From: Staphylococcus sp. M0911
Lineage (GTDB): Bacteria; Bacillota; Bacilli; Staphylococcales; Staphylococcaceae
Assembly (NCBI RefSeq): GCF_003491325.1
Contig: NZ_CP022881.1
Location: 1,488,001-1,552,000, forward strand
DNA length: 64,000 nucleotides
Direction of reading: 5' to 3'
Position 1 is the stretch's first letter. Each line of letters begins with the position of its first letter. Below the pieces are notes generated by a model that was not told where the DNA came from, did no database searches, and saw only the letters and a program-made list of their open reading frames with translations. This document shows, piece by piece, positions 8,932 through 18,470 of this stretch. The translations under genes and the position numbers were made by a program.

Positions 8932-9014
8932 AGACTTAGGTAACTTGTCCTTGGTATACATCGATAACATGTTAGTAAATATGTTATCGCGTTACCATCA
9001 AGATACCTAAGTCT
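8932..9014. terminator. Long nested bidirectional terminator
   Basis: An outer 11-bp stem (AGACTTAGGTA at 8932-8942 with TACCTAAGTCT at 9004-9014) encloses a middle CTTGGTA/TACCATCAAG pairing and an inner perfect 9-bp stem (CGATAACAT/ATGTTATCG, 8962-8989). It is flanked by A and T tracts and sits between convergent genes. Confidence 0.75.
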
Positions 9015-9020
9015 ATTTAA

Positions 9021-9824
9021 TTATAAAAGACGTTTTAAAGCATGTGGAATGCCATTAGAATTATTATCTAAAGTTACTTCATCCGCAATATTTTTTAATT
9101 CGTCACTTGCATTGCCCATAGCTACAGCATGACCAACAACCTCTAACATAGATTGGTCATTTAAACTATCACCAAATGCGACCACTTCTTCAAGTGAAAT
9201 ATCTAGTTTTTTACATAATGCTGTAATAGCATTACCTTTTGAAACATCTCTTGCCATAAATTCTAAAAAGAAGGGCTTACTTGTAGTAACATCAATGTCC
9301 TCATTAAAGAAACCATTCAAGTCGATACGCGCTTCAGTAATATTACCTACATAATCGACGCCCATAACTTTTGGCACACTATGTGTAATATAAGATTTAA
9401 TATCTTCCACACGTTTCATCGGTAGACCAGTTAATTCTGATTCAATATTCATGTATTCATGATCGCCATCATAAATAATATAACCTTCGTCATAAGTTAA
9501 TACTAAAAAGCCTTTTTCACGGCAATAATCTACAATCGCGTCAAAATTTTCTTTAGATACGCTTTGACTTACTTCTACTTGTTCTGTAGTCATATTAATT
9601 GTTTTACCACCGTTATAACTAATAATATAACTTTCATGTTCATTTAATTTCAATGTTCTTGCTACAGGTAACATCCCTTCAGTTGGTCTTCCTGAAGCTA
9701 AAACAACTTTATATCCTTTGTCTTGAATATCAATAAGATAAGATTGTGTTTCTGGAGATACTTGATTCTCACTATTCATTAGTGTGTCATCCATATCCAT
9801 TACGATTACTTTATATTTACTCAT
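9021..9824 (-). CDS. HAD-superfamily Cof-type phosphatase
   Basis: A 267-residue cytoplasmic hydrolase of the Cof/YidA subfamily (HAD class IIB). Motif I is DMDDTL near the N terminus, motif II is LASGRP, and motif IV is the GDSLNDQSMLEVVG segment with GHAVAMGNA. Members dephosphorylate sugar phosphates or flavin and pyridoxal phosphates; the substrate here cannot be predicted. It lies 53 bases downstream of thrB on the same strand and could be read with the threonine operon. The ATG at 9822-9824 follows AAAGGAG. Confidence 0.93.
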   Translation of the reverse strand: MSKYKVIVMDMDDTLMNSENQVSPETQSYLIDIQDKGYKVVLASGRPTEGMLPVARTLKLNEHESYIISYNGGKTINMTTEQVEVSQSVSKENFDAIVDYCREKGFLVLTYDEGYIIYDGDHEYMNIESELTGLPMKRVEDIKSYITHSVPKVMGVDYVGNITEARIDLNGFFNEDIDVTTSKPFFLEFMARDVSKGNAITALCKKLDISLEEVVAFGDSLNDQSMLEVVGHAVAMGNASDELKNIADEVTLDNNSNGIPHALKRLL

Positions 9825-9877
9825 GTTATTTCGAATCTCCTTTCAATGACTTATCTATATTTTACATCAAAACAAGC

Positions 9878-10792
9878 TCACTGGTACACTACTTCTTCAA
9901 TGACACCAACTTCATTGATAGTCACTAATTCTGAGATACAATGTGACATGTCTTTCTTTAAAGTTCTTACTATTTCACCACTATGTTCACGTGGACTCAT
10001 CGTTAATACTGTTGGTCCCGCACCACTAATGACAGTTGCATATGCATTGTGTGCTTTAGAAATTTGTCTAATTGTTGCAAATTCTGGAATTAAATGTTGA
10101 CGATAGGGTTCATGAAAACCATCTTGTTCCATCATTTTTCCAGCTAATTCATATTTGTGTTGTATTAATGCACAGATCATTGTATTACTGATTGCACTAT
10201 TTCTTACTGCATTAGAATGTGAAAAAGTATTTGGTAATGCTTGACGAGAATCTTCAGTTTTAAGTTCATAAGGTGGTATTGTTAGTATGATATCTACTTT
10301 AGGTACATCAATACGTGCAACATCTGTCACTTTAGTATCTGGATTATAATAACCAGAAATTAATCCACCATATATAGTAGGCGCTACATTATCAGGATGA
10401 CCTTCAAACTCAGTTGCAAGTTGAAGTAATTCATACTGAGATAATTGAATATTTCCGAAATAGTTAGCAATATAGAGTGCACCTACTAACGCTGAAGCTG
10501 AAGAACCTAAACCTCTTGCTAAAGGTATATCACTTCTCATATCGATACTTAACGCTGGTAACTCTACATCATATTTATTAGCAACTTTTTGAGCGACCTG
10601 ATAAATATAATTGGATTTGTCCTTTGGTAAACACTCTAGTTCTTCATTAAAGTAGTTAAATTCCCAATTATCACCTTGAATTGCTTTGACGTTCATATGA
10701 AGATATTTATTTAATGCCATACCAATCGAATCAAATCCAACACCTAAATTTGCAGTTGAAGCGGGAATTTTCAACTTTAACATAGCTTCCAT
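9878..10792 (-). CDS. thrB: Homoserine kinase
   Basis: Phosphorylates homoserine with ATP, the fourth step from aspartate to threonine. The 304-residue GHMP-kinase protein has the N-terminal [18 protein letters not shown], the ATP loop [16 protein letters not shown] and the C-terminal [11 protein letters not shown] use the ATG at 10790-10792, about eight bases after AAGGAGC; a second ATG three codons on is possible. The open frame extends further upstream, but that part overlaps thrC. It is one base from the thrC stop, so the two are translationally coupled. Last gene of hom-thrC-thrB. Confidence 0.95.
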   Translation of the reverse strand: MEAMLKLKIPASTANLGVGFDSIGMALNKYLHMNVKAIQGDNWEFNYFNEELECLPKDKSNYIYQVAQKVANKYDVELPALSIDMRSDIPLARGLGSSASALVGALYIANYFGNIQLSQYELLQLATEFEGHPDNVAPTIYGGLISGYYNPDTKVTDVARIDVPKVDIILTIPPYELKTEDSRQALPNTFSHSNAVRNSAISNTMICALIQHKYELAGKMMEQDGFHEPYRQHLIPEFATIRQISKAHNAYATVISGAGPTVLTMSPREHSGEIVRTLKKDMSHCISELVTINEVGVIEEVVYQ

Positions 10793-10793
10793 A

Positions 10794-11855
10794 TTATAAA
10801 GCTCCTTTAATATACTTAATGATGCTTTCTTTATCATTAGGAAGTGGTTGAATTGGGTTGTCTAGTAAAGAAATAGCTGTGTCTGGATCTTTCAAACCGT
10901 TTCCTGTTAAAACAGCTACAACTTTTTTGCCTTGTGGTAAGCGACCAGCACGTTTTAATTTAATTAAACCTGCAATTGAGGCATTACTAGCAGGTTCACT
11001 GAATACCCCTTCCTTAGATGTCATCATTTGATAAGCTTCTAAGATTTCTTCATCTGTCACACTATCAATTAAGCCATTTGATTCGTTTAGTGCATTAGTC
11101 GCTTTCTCCCAACTCGCAGGATTTCCAATACGAATAGCAGTAGCGACTGTTTCTGGATTTTTAATGACCTTATTTTGAACGATTGGTGACGCGCCTTCTG
11201 CTTGGAAACCAAATAATTGTGGTAGTTGACTACCTTTTTTCTCATGATATTCCTTGAAACCTTTCCAATATGCAGTTATGTTACCTGCATTCCCAACTGG
11301 AATCGCCAAAATATCTGGCGCTTCTCCGTCAAGTTGTTCTACTAACTCAAAGGCACCCGTTTTCTGCCCTTCTATTCTAAATGGATTAACAGAGTTCACC
11401 AATTCAATATCGCCATTTTTAGCAATTTCTTTTACTATTTCTAAAGCTTCATCAAAATTTCCTTCGATAGATACGATTTCCGCACCATACATTACTGCTT
11501 GTGATAATTTACCTAAAGCAATTTTACCTTCAGGAATAACTACTATTGCTTTTAATCCTGCTCTCGCTGCATATGCCGCTGCAGATGCTGACGTATTACC
11601 TGTTGACGCACAAATAACAATTTTTTTACCTTGTTCTTTTGCTTTAGTTACAGCCATAACCATACCTCTATCTTTAAAAGAACCTGTTGGGTTCGCACCT
11701 TCATATTTCACGTATAATTCAATCCCAAGCATCTCCGACATATTTGCACAATAAATTAACGGTGTATTACCTTCATTCAACGTTAATTGAGGTGTTTGAT
11801 CATTTACAGGTAAATATGTTTCAAATTCTCTAACTAAACCTTGCCATCTTTTCAT
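10794..11855 (-). CDS. thrC: Threonine synthase
   Basis: A pyridoxal-phosphate enzyme that turns O-phosphohomoserine into threonine. At 353 residues it has the short-form length. The PLP-binding lysine is in [11 protein letters not shown], the phosphate-binding loop in [22 protein letters not shown], and a second cofactor loop in [16 protein letters not shown]. It sits between hom and thrB, 5 bases from hom and 1 base from thrB. The ATG at 11853-11855 has an AAGGGG ribosome-binding site inside the hom tail. Confidence 0.96.
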   Translation of the reverse strand: MKRWQGLVREFETYLPVNDQTPQLTLNEGNTPLIYCANMSEMLGIELYVKYEGANPTGSFKDRGMVMAVTKAKEQGKKIVICASTGNTSASAAAYAARAGLKAIVVIPEGKIALGKLSQAVMYGAEIVSIEGNFDEALEIVKEIAKNGDIELVNSVNPFRIEGQKTGAFELVEQLDGEAPDILAIPVGNAGNITAYWKGFKEYHEKKGSQLPQLFGFQAEGASPIVQNKVIKNPETVATAIRIGNPASWEKATNALNESNGLIDSVTDEEILEAYQMMTSKEGVFSEPASNASIAGLIKLKRAGRLPQGKKVVAVLTGNGLKDPDTAISLLDNPIQPLPNDKESIIKYIKGAL

Positions 11856-11860
11856 AAGTA

Positions 11861-13141
11861 TTAAACCCCTTCTACTGGATAAACTTTATTAACATCAAAT
11901 CCTGCATCATTTAATAATTGTTCAGGTGATTGATCTAATCCTAAAATTACTATTGCATACGTATCTGCGTCACGCTTAGTTACCTTTAATGATTTATGGA
12001 ATGGTAAATGTGATTTAAGCTCTTTTTCTAACTTTTCTTCAGACTGTGCTTGAGATTTAAGCACTACATAAAAGTTTAACTTTTCTTGAACGAGAACGGC
12101 TTCTTCATTATCCATCATTTCTCTTGTCTCTTCAGTTTTCAATTCAAAATGAGGTGGTAGCGTATGTAAATTTGATTCAAAGAATAAAGCAACATTCAGT
12201 AAATCACTCACTACAGCACTGCCTGTAGCTAAACTACCTGCACCTTTACCATAAAACATTGTATCTCCTACAGCATCACCAATGACATAAATGGCATTAT
12301 ACTCATTTTCAACTGCCGCAAGTTGATGCTTTTCATCGATCAAAGTAGGTTCTACGGATGCATTAACCTTTCCATTATTATAAGTTCCCTTACCAATCAA
12401 TTTAATTTTATATCCTAGTGCCTTTGCCGCATTGATATCACTTAATGTCGTATTTCTAATACCTGTCAATTGAACATCATTAAGTTTAATCACTTGGTTA
12501 AATGATAGATAAGACGTAATTACTACTTTTCTAGCGGCGTCTACACCATCTACATCGTCTGTTGGATCAGCTTCAGCAAAACCTAGACGCTTAGCTTCCT
12601 CAAGTGCATCTTCAAATGTTGTTTGATCTTGAGTCATCTTTGAAAGAATAAAGTTTGATGTTCCATTTAAAATCCCCATAAATTTAGATATATTATTGGC
12701 ATTCAAACCATTATTAATTGCATTCACAATAGGAATACCACCTGCAACACTAGCTTCAAATTTTAAAGCAACACCGTTAGCTTCTGCCAAATCTTCAAGT
12801 AATTTTAAATGTACTGCTAATAAATCTTTATTCGCAGTAATGACATGTTTTTTATTCTTTAAAGCACTACGTAACCAATCAACTGTAGGTTCAATGCCTC
12901 CCATAACTTCCACAACAATATCAATAGTGTCATCATTTAAAATTTCATTTACATCTTCAGTTAAGTGATATTGACTAATATTTAATGGACGTTTCTTAGA
13001 TTTGTCACGAACAAGTATATGTTTGATAACAATATCTTTATTGAGCGTATCTTTAATTTGTTGCCTATTCTCTTCAATAATTTTAACAACGCCTGATCCT
13101 ACAGTACCTAAGCCAAGTAATGCAATATTTAATTCCTTCAT
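11861..13141 (-). CDS. hom: Homoserine dehydrogenase
   Basis: Reduces aspartate semialdehyde to homoserine, the branch point to threonine and methionine. It is a 426-residue monofunctional enzyme. The N-terminal Rossmann motif is [11 protein letters not shown], the catalytic region carries ANKDLLAVH and [13 protein letters not shown], and [14 protein letters not shown] with [20 protein letters not shown] is the family signature. The last ~80 residues look like an ACT regulatory domain, as expected for threonine feedback. It is the first gene of hom-thrC-thrB, with an AAGGAGG ribosome-binding site and a likely promoter at 13209-13237. Confidence 0.96.
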   Translation of the reverse strand: MKELNIALLGLGTVGSGVVKIIEENRQQIKDTLNKDIVIKHILVRDKSKKRPLNISQYHLTEDVNEILNDDTIDIVVEVMGGIEPTVDWLRSALKNKKHVITANKDLLAVHLKLLEDLAEANGVALKFEASVAGGIPIVNAINNGLNANNISKFMGILNGTSNFILSKMTQDQTTFEDALEEAKRLGFAEADPTDDVDGVDAARKVVITSYLSFNQVIKLNDVQLTGIRNTTLSDINAAKALGYKIKLIGKGTYNNGKVNASVEPTLIDEKHQLAAVENEYNAIYVIGDAVGDTMFYGKGAGSLATGSAVVSDLLNVALFFESNLHTLPPHFELKTEETREMMDNEEAVLVQEKLNFYVVLKSQAQSEEKLEKELKSHLPFHKSLKVTKRDADTYAIVILGLDQSPEQLLNDAGFDVNKVYPVEGV

Positions 13142-13208
13142 GTTGCTGTACCTCCTTGTTCACTTGAGAAAAACAAATGTATCGTTGAAAAATACTATAT
13201 GATGGTAT

Positions 13209-13237
13209 AGTATAGAATTATTCTTAATTTTTGTAAA
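13209..13237 (-). promoter_or_regulatory. Likely promoter of hom-thrC-thrB
   Basis: On the minus strand TTTACA (13232-13237) and TATACT (13209-13214) are 17 bases apart. They lie 68 bases upstream of the hom start, in the region divergent to the aspartokinase gene. Confidence 0.6.
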
Positions 13238-13328
13238 GTTCACAATAATGAAAATATAACTTTATAGTACCACGCTCCACCGAAAAACTAAATAAAATTT
13301 TCTGATTTTTTAGAAAGGTTGTTTTATT

Positions 13329-14696
13329 ATGAAAGTAGCTAAATTTGGAGGCAGTTCAGTCTCTAACGCCAAGCAAATTAAAAAAGTATTAAAAATTGTT
13401 AATGATGATCCAGAACGTAAGATTATTATCGTTTCTGCTCCAGGAAAACGTTCAAGTGATGATATTAAAACGACTGACTTACTCATTCGTTTATATGAAA
13501 AAGTCATCAACAACATTGACTATCAACATAAAAAGCATGAGATTATTCAACGTTATGCAGATATTGTTGAAGAATTAGATATGGACCGTGATATTCTTAC
13601 TACAATTGATGAAACTTTGGAAAAACATATCCGTGAACTTAAAGATAAACCTGCACGTCTTTATGATGCTATTGTGTCATGCGGCGAAGACTTTAATGCA
13701 CAACTTATCGCAGCTTACAACAATAGCCAAGGTGTTCCTACTAAATATATTTCACCGAAAGATGCAGGTATTTTAGTCACTGATTTACCTAAACAAGCTC
13801 AAATTTTAGATTCTGCCTATGAACAAATATTCAAATTAAATGATTACAAAGAGAAATTAATCATTCCTGGATTCTTTGGCGTTTCCAAACATAATTTTAT
13901 AGTTACTTTTCCTAGAGGTGGCTCAGATATTACGGGTGCTATTATTGCTCGAGGTGTTAAAGCATCCCTATATGAGAACTTTACAGATGTATCTGGTATA
14001 TTCAAGGCAAATCCTAACATTATTAAAAATCCTGAAATTATCGAAGAAATAACTTATAGAGAAATGCGTGAACTTTCATACGCTGGTTTTAGTGTATTCC
14101 ATGATGAGGCGCTACAACCTTTACATAAAGACCGCATCCCTGTTGTTATTAAGAATACAAACCGTCCTGAAGATAAAGGCACATTTATCTTACATGATAG
14201 GGAAATCAATTCTAAAAATGTTATAAGTGGTATTAGTTGTGATAAAGATTTTACTGTTATTAATATCAAAAAATACTTGATGAACAGACAAGTTGGTTTC
14301 ACAAGAAAGATTTTAGGTGTTCTTGAAGATTATAATATTTCATTTGATCATATGCCTTCAGGTATAGATAATATCAGTCTTGTCATGCGCTCTGACCAAA
14401 TAAGAGATGTAGAAAGTCGTGTACTAAACGATATACAAAGACATTGTGATGTTGATGAATTGAGTATCGATCACGACCTTGCAATTTTAATGATTGTTGG
14501 TGAAGGAATGAATAGAGTTATTGGTACTGCCAGTAAAATTACCCATGCACTTGCAGAATCTAATATTAATTTAAAAATGATTAACCAAGGGGCATCTGAA
14601 ATTTCAATGATGTTTGGTATCAAATTAGAAGACGCAGAAAAAGCTGTAAGAGCAACATATGAATTCTGTTATCATGGTGTTTGCATAAAAGATTAA
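13329..14696 (+). CDS. Aspartokinase (monofunctional, class III-like)
   Basis: Phosphorylates aspartate, committing it to the threonine, methionine and lysine pathways. The 455-residue protein has the amino-acid-kinase start MKVAKFGGSSVSNAKQI, VSAPGKR, the substrate loop FPRGGSDITGAIIARG and two C-terminal ACT domains (VINIKKYLMNRQVGFTRKIL; LAILMIVGEGMNRVIG). It resembles Bacillus YclM (thrD). Its position divergent from hom suggests it serves threonine synthesis rather than the lysine operon. The ATG follows AGAAAGG. A weaker plus-strand promoter (TTCACA at 13239, TATAGT at 13263, 18 apart) precedes it. Confidence 0.95.
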   Translation: MKVAKFGGSSVSNAKQIKKVLKIVNDDPERKIIIVSAPGKRSSDDIKTTDLLIRLYEKVINNIDYQHKKHEIIQRYADIVEELDMDRDILTTIDETLEKHIRELKDKPARLYDAIVSCGEDFNAQLIAAYNNSQGVPTKYISPKDAGILVTDLPKQAQILDSAYEQIFKLNDYKEKLIIPGFFGVSKHNFIVTFPRGGSDITGAIIARGVKASLYENFTDVSGIFKANPNIIKNPEIIEEITYREMRELSYAGFSVFHDEALQPLHKDRIPVVIKNTNRPEDKGTFILHDREINSKNVISGISCDKDFTVINIKKYLMNRQVGFTRKILGVLEDYNISFDHMPSGIDNISLVMRSDQIRDVESRVLNDIQRHCDVDELSIDHDLAILMIVGEGMNRVIGTASKITHALAESNINLKMINQGASEISMMFGIKLEDAEKAVRATYEFCYHGVCIKD

Positions 14697-14700
14697 TTAA

Positions 14701-14752
14701 AAAAGCAACTTTCTAAATAGGACAAAATCTAGTCCTTTAGAAAGTTGCTTTT
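14701..14752. terminator. Bidirectional terminator after aspartokinase
   Basis: A perfect 17-bp stem (AAAAGCAACTTTCTAAA with its complement) is extended by GGAC/GTCC around a short loop. It lies between two convergent genes. Confidence 0.9.
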
Positions 14753-15350
14753 AAGCTTCTAATATCTTTTTATTATTTAAAATAGCTTCTTTAATTCTTT
14801 TTTCACCCACAACAAGTTTAAGAATGAAAAATTGATAGTAACTCAATGAATCAATTACTTTTTTATAATTCGAGAATTGATGATAGTTTTGGTTATCTAA
14901 TAAATCATACATCAGTACGATTTCCGGTTTAATATAATCCACACCATAATTTAATGAATGGAAATAAATATTATTCTTAGGCAAACGAATTTGGGAATTC
15001 AACCTAAATATCCACTCATCATTCACAACATCATATACAAAAATCTCCATAATTTGACGCTCTTCATCATAAACATTTGCATGTGTAATTTCTTTTAATG
15101 ACATGTTATGACTATCGGAACATTCACCAGCTTTATTAAAAAAGCGAACATTAAAATAATTAGGTATAGCTTTGACAACATCTATTAACTTTTTTCGTTC
15201 TACACAAATATCTACTTTTGAAGGTAGCTCAAGGTCATCACTTAAAAATAACTGCATTGCTACAACACCATGAAATTTGAAAGATTGTGATGATGATTGA
15301 ATTAATGCTTCAACTAAAGTTTGAGTATTTGAATGTTCTTCCATATACAT
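14751..15350 (-). CDS. Hypothetical protein, possible nucleotidyltransferase-like fold
   Basis: A 199-residue soluble protein I do not firmly recognise. The segment FKFHGVVAMQLFLSDD followed by SKVDICVERKKL resembles the GG/x-AL-x and D-I-D strand pattern of AbiEii/MNT-type nucleotidyltransferases. The first Gly is replaced by His and one Asp is missing, so catalytic activity is doubtful. The C-terminal half is helical and rich in Tyr, Asn and Lys. The start is the ATG at 15348-15350, five bases after AAGGTGG, rather than the upstream in-frame ATG. It is convergent with the aspartokinase gene and has no partner gene that would suggest a toxin-antitoxin pair. Confidence 0.6.
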   Translation of the reverse strand: MYMEEHSNTQTLVEALIQSSSQSFKFHGVVAMQLFLSDDLELPSKVDICVERKKLIDVVKAIPNYFNVRFFNKAGECSDSHNMSLKEITHANVYDEERQIMEIFVYDVVNDEWIFRLNSQIRLPKNNIYFHSLNYGVDYIKPEIVLMYDLLDNQNYHQFSNYKKVIDSLSYYQFFILKLVVGEKRIKEAILNNKKILEA

Positions 15351-15380
15351 GTACACCACCTTCTTAGTAAACGCTTTCAT

Positions 15381-15720
15381 ACCCTATATTATACCTTCTA
15401 GCTACATCTTTTTCAATTGATTATTTGTGAACAATTAGTAAAAATTATATTTAATATATTGATAATTTTTTATTATTTTATCTTAATTGGTGGTTACTCC
15501 AATGGTTATTTATTAAAAGTGTCTATAACGTTAAAATTTCAAATATTATTCTTAATTTCACTTACAATAGATTGAACATCATTAAATGTAAGTTTATAAT
15601 CAATATTGAGTTATCAATTGTGTGATTTTGATTATATATATTATTTTCTTTTTCATAAAAATTAATATTTCATATCACTATCATACATATGCATTACTGT
15701 TTAAATCTAAATAGATTCGG
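15381..15720. other. 340-bp intergenic region, no gene seen
   Basis: Very AT-rich. The only structure I notice is an imperfect pair of ATAATCAA (near 15597) and TTGATTAT (near 15629) upstream of the NERD gene, which could be an operator. No convincing ORF with a ribosome-binding site on either strand. Confidence 0.5.
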
Positions 15721-15729
15721 GTGAAAATT

Positions 15730-16590
15730 ATGTCAACTTTATCGATAATTCTAATAATTATCATCATTGTTTTGATTATCGCATTTTTCTTGAATCAACA
15801 GTATTTAAAAAGTAGAGTTGAAACTGAAGAATATGCAAAAAATCAAATCGTAGCCAAAAATTCAGCTTTAAGTGAGGAAAATCTTTCTTTAAAAAATCAA
15901 ATGCTAAGTACCAACAAAGGCATTAGCCCACATGCATTCAAAAATGCGAAGCGTGATTTACGAGGTATCTTAGATCAATTTGTGGAAAGTGGTCAATTAA
16001 ATGTATATAACATTATAGCAACGAGTAACCTTGCCACTAAACATCCATTATTTGATTATGTAAGATCATTTGATTTTATTATTGTTACTGATGTCGGTTT
16101 AATCAATGTTGATGTTAAACATTGGAACCAAAAAACTTTCTATCATTTTGATGTGCCTGATAAGCATATTAATTTAGACCAACAACCTCTAAATAGAGAT
16201 AAAATAGTTGGACATTATATTAGTGAACAGTATCATAAACAATTCAATACTACTCGTGAAGGTGTCTATACATTTATTGAAATGCTTCAAGATAATCGAG
16301 TGATTTATGAATTTTATGATTATGATCCATACCAACAAGCTGCTAATAACGCTAAAGCATTAAAAGACCAAATCGAGTCACAGTTTAATTTCAAAATTCA
16401 AAGTATCGGTGTGGTGTATTTTAATGATGGAACTGTCAATATTATCGAAGGTTCTGAAGAAAGCGACAAATATGTAGACACAGTTTCAACTAAATCATCA
16501 CTTGAAAAAGTGATTAGCGATGCAGTAAGTTTATCTAAACATCCACTAACTAAAGATCAAGTTGAACAAATTACACAACAATTTAATTAA
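15730..16590 (+). CDS. Membrane-anchored NERD-domain protein
   Basis: A 286-residue protein with one N-terminal membrane helix (about residues 3-22), a short charged coiled stretch, then a domain resembling NERD (nuclease-related domain). The segment FDFIIVTDVGLINVDVKHW carries the strand-D-x-K pattern seen in NERD and restriction-endonuclease folds, although the usual E-x-K is D-V-K here. NERD proteins are suspected DNA-processing factors; the function is unproven. The start is the ATG at 15730 after GGGTG; a GTG at 15721 is the alternative. It is convergent with the thermonuclease gene, sharing a terminator. Confidence 0.7.
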   Translation: MSTLSIILIIIIIVLIIAFFLNQQYLKSRVETEEYAKNQIVAKNSALSEENLSLKNQMLSTNKGISPHAFKNAKRDLRGILDQFVESGQLNVYNIIATSNLATKHPLFDYVRSFDFIIVTDVGLINVDVKHWNQKTFYHFDVPDKHINLDQQPLNRDKIVGHYISEQYHKQFNTTREGVYTFIEMLQDNRVIYEFYDYDPYQQAANNAKALKDQIESQFNFKIQSIGVVYFNDGTVNIIEGSEESDKYVDTVSTKSSLEKVISDAVSLSKHPLTKDQVEQITQQFN

Positions 16591-16605
16591 AATTGATATG
16601 ATAAA

Positions 16606-16650
16606 AGGCCAATACATTTATGAAATGATATCCATAAATTGTATAGGCCT
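16606..16650. terminator. Bidirectional terminator, NERD gene and nuc
   Basis: AGGCCAATACATTTATG and CATAAATTGTATAGGCCT form an 18-bp stem with one mismatch, flanked by A-rich and T-rich tracts, between convergent genes. Confidence 0.85.
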
Positions 16651-16662
16651 ATTTATTATATA

Positions 16663-17193
16663 TTAACTCCAAATATTAACTTTGTTTTTCTTAGCTTCAT
16701 TTTGAGCTTTTTTAAATACATCTCTATACTTCCCGTTTGGCGCAAAGTACTTCTCTCTTGCTAAACCTTTTTCAATTAGTTCTTTATTATACATATGATC
16801 TTTATCTAGCCATACATATGCTAATGTTCTACCATATCTATCATTTTTTTCTTTATCATATTCAAGATATACATCTTTATTGGTTAAAGTTTTCTTACTA
16901 TAGTTTGAAGCTTCTTTACCATATGGTTGAACAGGTGTGTTCGGTTTAACTGTTTCAGGCGTATCAACACCAATTAAACGCACTTTAATTTTTTTGTTGC
17001 CCTGTTTTGCTACAAATGTATCACCGTCAACTACCCTATCAATATGGACTTTTTCCTTTCCTTTTAATTCTGTACTAGTATTTTCAGATTTAGATCCACT
17101 AAATGGTCCAGTATGATTAATAAATTGAAACAATAATACACAAACAACTATGATTACCAACACGAGTGTTGATAAAGACTTTTTCGATTTCAT
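16663..17193 (-). CDS. nuc: Membrane-anchored thermonuclease (staphylococcal nuclease family)
   Basis: A calcium-dependent nuclease of the SNase family that acts at the cell surface or outside the cell. The 176-residue protein has an N-terminal membrane anchor (about residues 8-25) and an OB-fold domain. The catalytic residues are in place: the Arg and Glu of KVRLIGVDTPET and the second Arg of DRYGRTLAYVW. The Asp metal ligand is in VVDGDTF. It corresponds to the second, chromosomal core nuclease of staphylococci (Nuc2-like) rather than the fully secreted enzyme. The start is the ATG at 17191-17193 after GGGTG. Confidence 0.93.
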   Translation of the reverse strand: MKSKKSLSTLVLVIIVVCVLLFQFINHTGPFSGSKSENTSTELKGKEKVHIDRVVDGDTFVAKQGNKKIKVRLIGVDTPETVKPNTPVQPYGKEASNYSKKTLTNKDVYLEYDKEKNDRYGRTLAYVWLDKDHMYNKELIEKGLAREKYFAPNGKYRDVFKKAQNEAKKNKVNIWS

Positions 17194-17326
17194 TGATGTC
17201 ACCCATTCTTACTTATTTATCCTGACTAATCATAATGAATAATAATCATAGCGTCAATACTAAATAAAAATTTTTAAACAAGCATGACCATGATATAATA
17301 ATCAATGATAGGAGTGAATTAACAAT

Positions 17327-17506
17327 ATGTCTAGTGAGAATAGAGTCACACTTATAGCAGTCATTGTGGCAATTATAATAGGTATTGTAATGCAAGTCGT
17401 ATTCAAATTCCCAACTATAGTTTCTGCCGTAGTTGCATTATTTTTAGGGATTTTTGTAGGATTTATCGTTTATTTAATTACTAATTTCATGGAAAAAAGA
17501 AAATAA
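17327..17506 (+). CDS. Small membrane protein, 59 residues
   Basis: A 59-residue protein with two hydrophobic helices (TLIAVIVAIIIGIVMQVVF and IVSAVVALFLGIFVGFIVYL) and a basic C-terminal tail (NFMEKRK). A good ribosome-binding site (ATAGGAGTG) precedes the ATG, and a terminator follows at 17548-17571, so it is a free-standing gene. No family recognised; similar two-helix proteins are common in staphylococci. Divergent from nuc. Confidence 0.75.
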   Translation: MSSENRVTLIAVIVAIIIGIVMQVVFKFPTIVSAVVALFLGIFVGFIVYLITNFMEKRK

Positions 17507-17547
17507 TAGCAATTAATTTTATAAAATATCAATAATAAACAAAGCGT

Positions 17548-17571
17548 GCCATTGAAATCAAATTCAATGGC
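17548..17571 (+). terminator. Terminator after the 59-residue membrane protein
   Basis: GCCATTGAA and TTCAATGGC pair perfectly around a 6-base loop and are followed by CTTTTTTC on the plus strand. Confidence 0.85.
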
Positions 17572-17702
17572 CTTTTTTCATTTCAAAAAAATATTTATTT
17601 TGTAACATTTATGTGAATATTAGAGGAATAATTTGTAAAATTTGTGGTATATAAAAATTAATAAAACAATTAATTCAATAAAATTTTTAGGAGGGGGAAA
17701 TT

Positions 17703-17867
17703 ATGGAAATTATAGATTGCATCATTGATAGCTATGAAATTACTTATAAAGTTAAAACACCCCAAAATCATACATTCGATCATACTTTAAGCATTGAAAC
17801 ACCAACTTATAAAGCAATTGAAATTTTAAAATTACTTTCAGAACATGTTGATAAACAACCAAGCTAA
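17703..17867 (+). CDS. Small conserved-looking protein, 54 residues
   Basis: A 54-residue soluble protein (MEIIDCIIDSYEITYKVKTP at the N terminus) preceded by a strong ribosome-binding site, AGGAGGGGG. It has an alternating beta pattern followed by a helix (KAIEILKLLSEHVDK). No family recognised. Its stop codon directly abuts the stop codon of the convergent response-regulator gene, with no space for a terminator between them. Confidence 0.7.
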   Translation: MEIIDCIIDSYEITYKVKTPQNHTFDHTLSIETPTYKAIEILKLLSEHVDKQPS

Positions 17868-18470
17868 TTATATCCACCCATTATTTGTGGCAATTTTCCA
17901 AGCATCAAAACGATTTTCTGCTTCAAGTTTATCAATAATAGATGAGGTATAATTACGTATTGTTCCATTTGATAAATATAATTTATCTGCAATATCCTTA
18001 CTACTTAATCCATTACCGATTTCTCGTAAGACAACTTGTTCTTTGTGCGTTAATGGATTGGTGTACGTAATTAATGATGTCATCAAGCTATCACTATATT
18101 CTTTCTTCCCTTTAACTACCTTCTGAATAGTATTTACTAATTCATCTATGGATCGCTCTTTTAAAACATATGCATCTACATCATTTGCTACAGCTTTTTC
18201 AAAATATCCTGGTCTTTTAAAAGTTGTAACAACGATAATTTTGGTCTGTAATTTTAACGCTTTAGATTCTGCTAAGACTTCAATACCAGTCATACCTGGC
18301 ATTTCTATATCTAGAATTGCAATATCAGGTTCATATGTTTTTATTAACTCTAATGCCTCATTACCATTTCCTACATCTGCTATTACCTTCAAATCATCAT
18401 TTAATTCGATAAGTTGTACCATAGCTTTTCTAAGCATATGTTGATCTTCAGCTATAATCATTGTAATCAC
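17868..18470 (-). CDS. Response regulator, NarL/LuxR family (DesR-like)
   Basis: A 200-residue two-component response regulator. The receiver domain has the acidic pair ED at residues 8-9, the phosphorylation site D54 in AILDIEMPGMTG, and the Lys in YVLKERSIDEL. A LuxR-type helix-turn-helix follows (LTHKEQVVLREIGNGLSSKD, LYLSNGTIRNY). It is the fourth gene of an ABC-ABC-kinase-regulator operon. Its GTG start overlaps the kinase stop by four bases, with AGGTGA upstream. In S. aureus the matching pair is the one called TCS-7 or DesK/DesR-like. It likely controls its own operon. Confidence 0.93.
   Translation of the reverse strand: MITMIIAEDQHMLRKAMVQLIELNDDLKVIADVGNGNEALELIKTYEPDIAILDIEMPGMTGIEVLAESKALKLQTKIIVVTTFKRPGYFEKAVANDVDAYVLKERSIDELVNTIQKVVKGKKEYSDSLMTSLITYTNPLTHKEQVVLREIGNGLSSKDIADKLYLSNGTIRNYTSSIIDKLEAENRFDAWKIATNNGWI

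Noticed and set aside
11254-11754. 166-codon plus-strand ORF opposite thrC
   Set aside because: Antisense shadow of a strongly conserved gene; no ribosome-binding site and no family resemblance.
13261-13290. T-box-like GTACCACG...CCACC sequence upstream of the aspartokinase gene
   Set aside because: No specifier stem, no full AGGGTGGNACCRCG core and no terminator/antiterminator pair; the leader is too short.
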